Source: an uncultured Peptococcaceae bacterium (lineage in GTDB: Bacteria; Bacillota; Peptococcia; Peptococcales; Peptococcaceae). From it: a stretch of 6,967 bases of DNA. The position numbers and the translations under genes were made by a program. The stretch is taken from NCBI GenBank assembly GCA_902496505.1, contig CABVBB010000110.1, positions 1-6,967 on the forward strand. Reading direction: 5' to 3'. Of this stretch, positions 5,773 to 6,967 are shown one piece after another; positions within the stretch are counted from its first letter, which is position 1; the number at the start of each line of letters is the position of its first letter. Under the pieces are notes generated by a model. That model was not told where the DNA came from, made no database searches, and saw nothing but the letters and a program-made list of their open reading frames with translations.

Positions 5773-6678
5773 TCATCTTGTTATGTTTATATCCCCATTT
5801 TTCGATTCCAATCCGATGTGCACATCGGCATTGCGGCCAATCGTCCCACTTGCTGTTTTGTCAGTCAGGGAAAGCCCTTCCGAAAAAGAGGTTTGAATAC
5901 TGCCGTTATGCGTCGCAGCAGTCAAGGCAAAACTCAAACTGTCTGGCAGTGCCAACGTTATCTTGCCGTTTTTCGTCTGTGCTGATATGTCGCCGGTGAC
6001 TTCGGCAAAGGTTATCTGCAATCTGCCATCTCCGGTCACTTGAAAGTTTCCCTGACCAACGCCTCTGGTCACTGTCAAATCTCCACCTTTTGACTTGTAT
6101 TCGATCAAGCCAGTTACAGCTTCCAAAAATGTATCTGCATTAGTGGTCTCAACCATGCAGACTCGTGCAGAAAGGTTTTTGGCTGTCAGCTTCCCGCTCA
6201 TACTTTTTAAGGCGATTTGATCCGCACTGAGATCGGAGACCCAAAGTTCGCCATTCGTCGTATCAGCGCGGAAACGGTCCAAGGTCAGTGCTGCAGCGGA
6301 TACCATTTTTCCGTCTGTTGTATGCAGCGAAAGACTCTCGTGATACATCTCCGGCAAATAAATTTCCAGATAAGAATGTACGCCGTTTCCGATGGGACGC
6401 GCCCCCTCAGATATCGTCAGTACGCTTCCCGCCAGATCCATTTGAGCGAAGTATGCTTTCTTGGTTTTATCCATGTACTCCACAACAACGATTTTGTCAG
6501 AATCACGCTCTTGGATAGTCACGCTTTCCCCATCATAATCTACCATGATGGCTTTCACATCAGTCAGTGAAAATTCTTTTGTCTGAACAGCGTCTTGTGA
6601 ACCCGCGCAGCCGCTTAATAAGACCATAAGACACATCAGACTTGTCAAGACGGCAGCAGTTTTTGTCCTTTTATTCAT
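5773..6678 (-). CDS. DUF4097-type beta-strand-repeat lipoprotein
   Basis: A 301-residue predicted lipoprotein. The N-terminus has a basic start (MNKRTKT), a hydrophobic core (residues 8-21) and a lipobox LSGC with C24 as the lipidated cysteine. The mature part is a run of short beta-strand repeats with recurrent Gly/Asn turns (TTDGKMVS, TTNGELWVS, SMSGKLTAKN, TKNGKITLAL, THNGSIQTSF, SKNGDINI). This is the pattern of the DUF4097 putative-adhesin fold, expected to be a beta-helix or stacked-strand solenoid anchored to the outer face of the cytoplasmic membrane or in the periplasm. No catalytic motif is seen. The function of this family is not well defined; anti-sigma-related and envelope-stress contexts are known for relatives. 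The start has AAGGGGGGAT just upstream. It follows a probable TetR-type regulator gene and precedes the acyltransferase in the same operon. Confidence 0.82.
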   Translation of the reverse strand: MNKRTKTAAVLTSLMCLMVLLSGCAGSQDAVQTKEFSLTDVKAIMVDYDGESVTIQERDSDKIVVVEYMDKTKKAYFAQMDLAGSVLTISEGARPIGNGVHSYLEIYLPEMYHESLSLHTTDGKMVSAAALTLDRFRADTTNGELWVSDLSADQIALKSMSGKLTAKNLSARVCMVETTNADTFLEAVTGLIEYKSKGGDLTVTRGVGQGNFQVTGDGRLQITFAEVTGDISAQTKNGKITLALPDSLSFALTAATHNGSIQTSFSEGLSLTDKTASGTIGRNADVHIGLESKNGDINITR

Positions 6679-6695
6679 AGTATCCCCCCTTCTTG

Positions 6696-6714
6696 ATTGA
6701 ACAGTTCATTCAAT
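6696..6714. promoter_or_regulatory. Palindromic operator candidate upstream of the lipoprotein operon
   Basis: TGAAC-a-GTTCA (6698-6708) is a perfect 11-bp odd palindrome. A second overlapping pair is ATTGAA (6696-6701) and TTCAAT (6709-6714). It lies between the candidate -10 and the ribosome binding site of the lipoprotein gene, where a bound repressor would block transcription. Size and form suit a TetR-family dimer, and the likely TetR gene is next door. Confidence 0.5.
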
Positions 6715-6725
6715 TTATGGGCATT

Positions 6726-6753
6726 TTTATACGGGGACTCTCACCCCGTACAA
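6726..6753 (-). promoter_or_regulatory. Candidate promoter of the lipoprotein-acyltransferase operon
   Basis: On the minus strand TTGTAC (6753-6748) and TATAAA (6731-6726) are separated by 16 bp. The spacer is mostly an inverted repeat with arms TACGGGG (6730-6736) and CCCCGTA (6744-6750) that overlap both boxes. No U-run follows the hairpin on either strand, so it is not a normal terminator for the upstream gene. The repeat may be a second regulator site. Confidence 0.45.
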
Positions 6754-6758
6754 ATGAC

Positions 6759-6967
6759 CTATTTCTTGTAGGCATGCAAAATATTATCCATGCAAATCTC
6801 TTTTGCCACAGCAATAGGAATATCTTTATGCGTTTCAAAAGCGTCGTTCTGGACATGCATCCCCCACCAGGCCAAAGTTTCGATGATCTGCTGGACGGTC
6901 AGCTCTGGATATTTTACAGCCCGCATTTCTCCACTGCCAAGATAAATGTCCACATAGCTCAGCATAT
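6759..6967 (-). CDS. Probable TetR-family regulator, C-terminal end (partial)
   Basis: About 69 residues, open to the window edge, so the N-terminal helix-turn-helix is not visible. The visible part is helical (VQQIIETLAWWGMHVQND, then IPIAVAKEICMDNILHAY) and resembles the last ligand-domain helices of TetR/AcrR regulators, where a short PI-containing loop precedes a terminal dimerisation helix. The family call rests on this resemblance and on context. It lies upstream of, and co-directional with, the lipoprotein-acyltransferase operon, with an 80-bp gap holding a TetR-sized palindrome. The ATG at 6965 is internal, not the real start. It could be some other small helical protein. Confidence 0.5.
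   Translation of the reverse strand, partial: MLSYVDIYLGSGEMRAVKYPELTVQQIIETLAWWGMHVQNDAFETHKDIPIAVAKEICMDNILHAYKK

Noticed and set aside
6730..6750. TACGGGG/CCCCGTA hairpin as the terminator of the TetR-type gene
   Set aside because: On the minus strand it is followed by TAAAAATG, not a U-run, and on the plus strand by CAAATG; its overlap with promoter-like boxes fits a regulatory site better.

Overview
The window looks like a chromosomal stretch from an anaerobic, mid-GC member of the Bacillota, of the Clostridia or Negativicutes type. This rests on strong Shine-Dalgarno sites (GAGGTG, AAGGAG), an Rrf2-family regulator, a SLC13/DASS carrier, and a stand-alone condensation-type acyltransferase of a kind I associate with gut Clostridia. 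The genus cannot be fixed from the sequence alone. I see no rRNA, tRNA, CRISPR array, insertion sequence or phage gene.

Layout, left to right. (1) Positions 1-3073, minus strand: a cytosolic alkaline-phosphatase-superfamily hydrolase (3073-1046) is followed by a SLC13/DASS membrane carrier (887 to the window edge). The carrier's reading frame is cut by a stop at 9-11, before the second half that the family normally has. The hydrolase has an extended -10 promoter, two dyads in its leader, and a hairpin just after its stop. (2) Positions 3207-4284: a divergent pair, tspO (minus) and a cysteine-rich Rrf2 regulator (plus), shares a 127-bp intergenic region. tspO ends in a perfect 19-bp-arm terminator hairpin. 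(3) Positions 4285-4514: a 230-bp non-coding stretch between two convergent transcription units, rich in hairpins and ending in a strong, probably bidirectional terminator. (4) Positions 4515-6967, minus strand: a three-gene set made of the C-terminal end of a probable TetR-family regulator (runs off the window), a DUF4097 beta-strand-repeat lipoprotein, and an HxxxDG acyltransferase. The last two are 19 bp apart and clearly co-transcribed. A palindrome lies between the regulator and the lipoprotein, just downstream of a candidate promoter.

How the genes may work together. The hydrolase and carrier are probably a scavenging pair: the carrier imports an anion and the unsecreted hydrolase cleaves a phosphate, phosphonate or sulfate ester inside the cell. 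The substrate is unknown and the carrier may be broken. The Rrf2 protein, with five clustered cysteines, is placed to sense redox or Fe-S status and control itself and tspO. The TetR-lipoprotein-acyltransferase set is the least explained part of the window: a ligand-controlled envelope module in which an acyltransferase without any visible NRPS partner is tied to a surface lipoprotein. None of this amounts to a proven new system; that operon and the hydrolase-carrier pair are the best leads.
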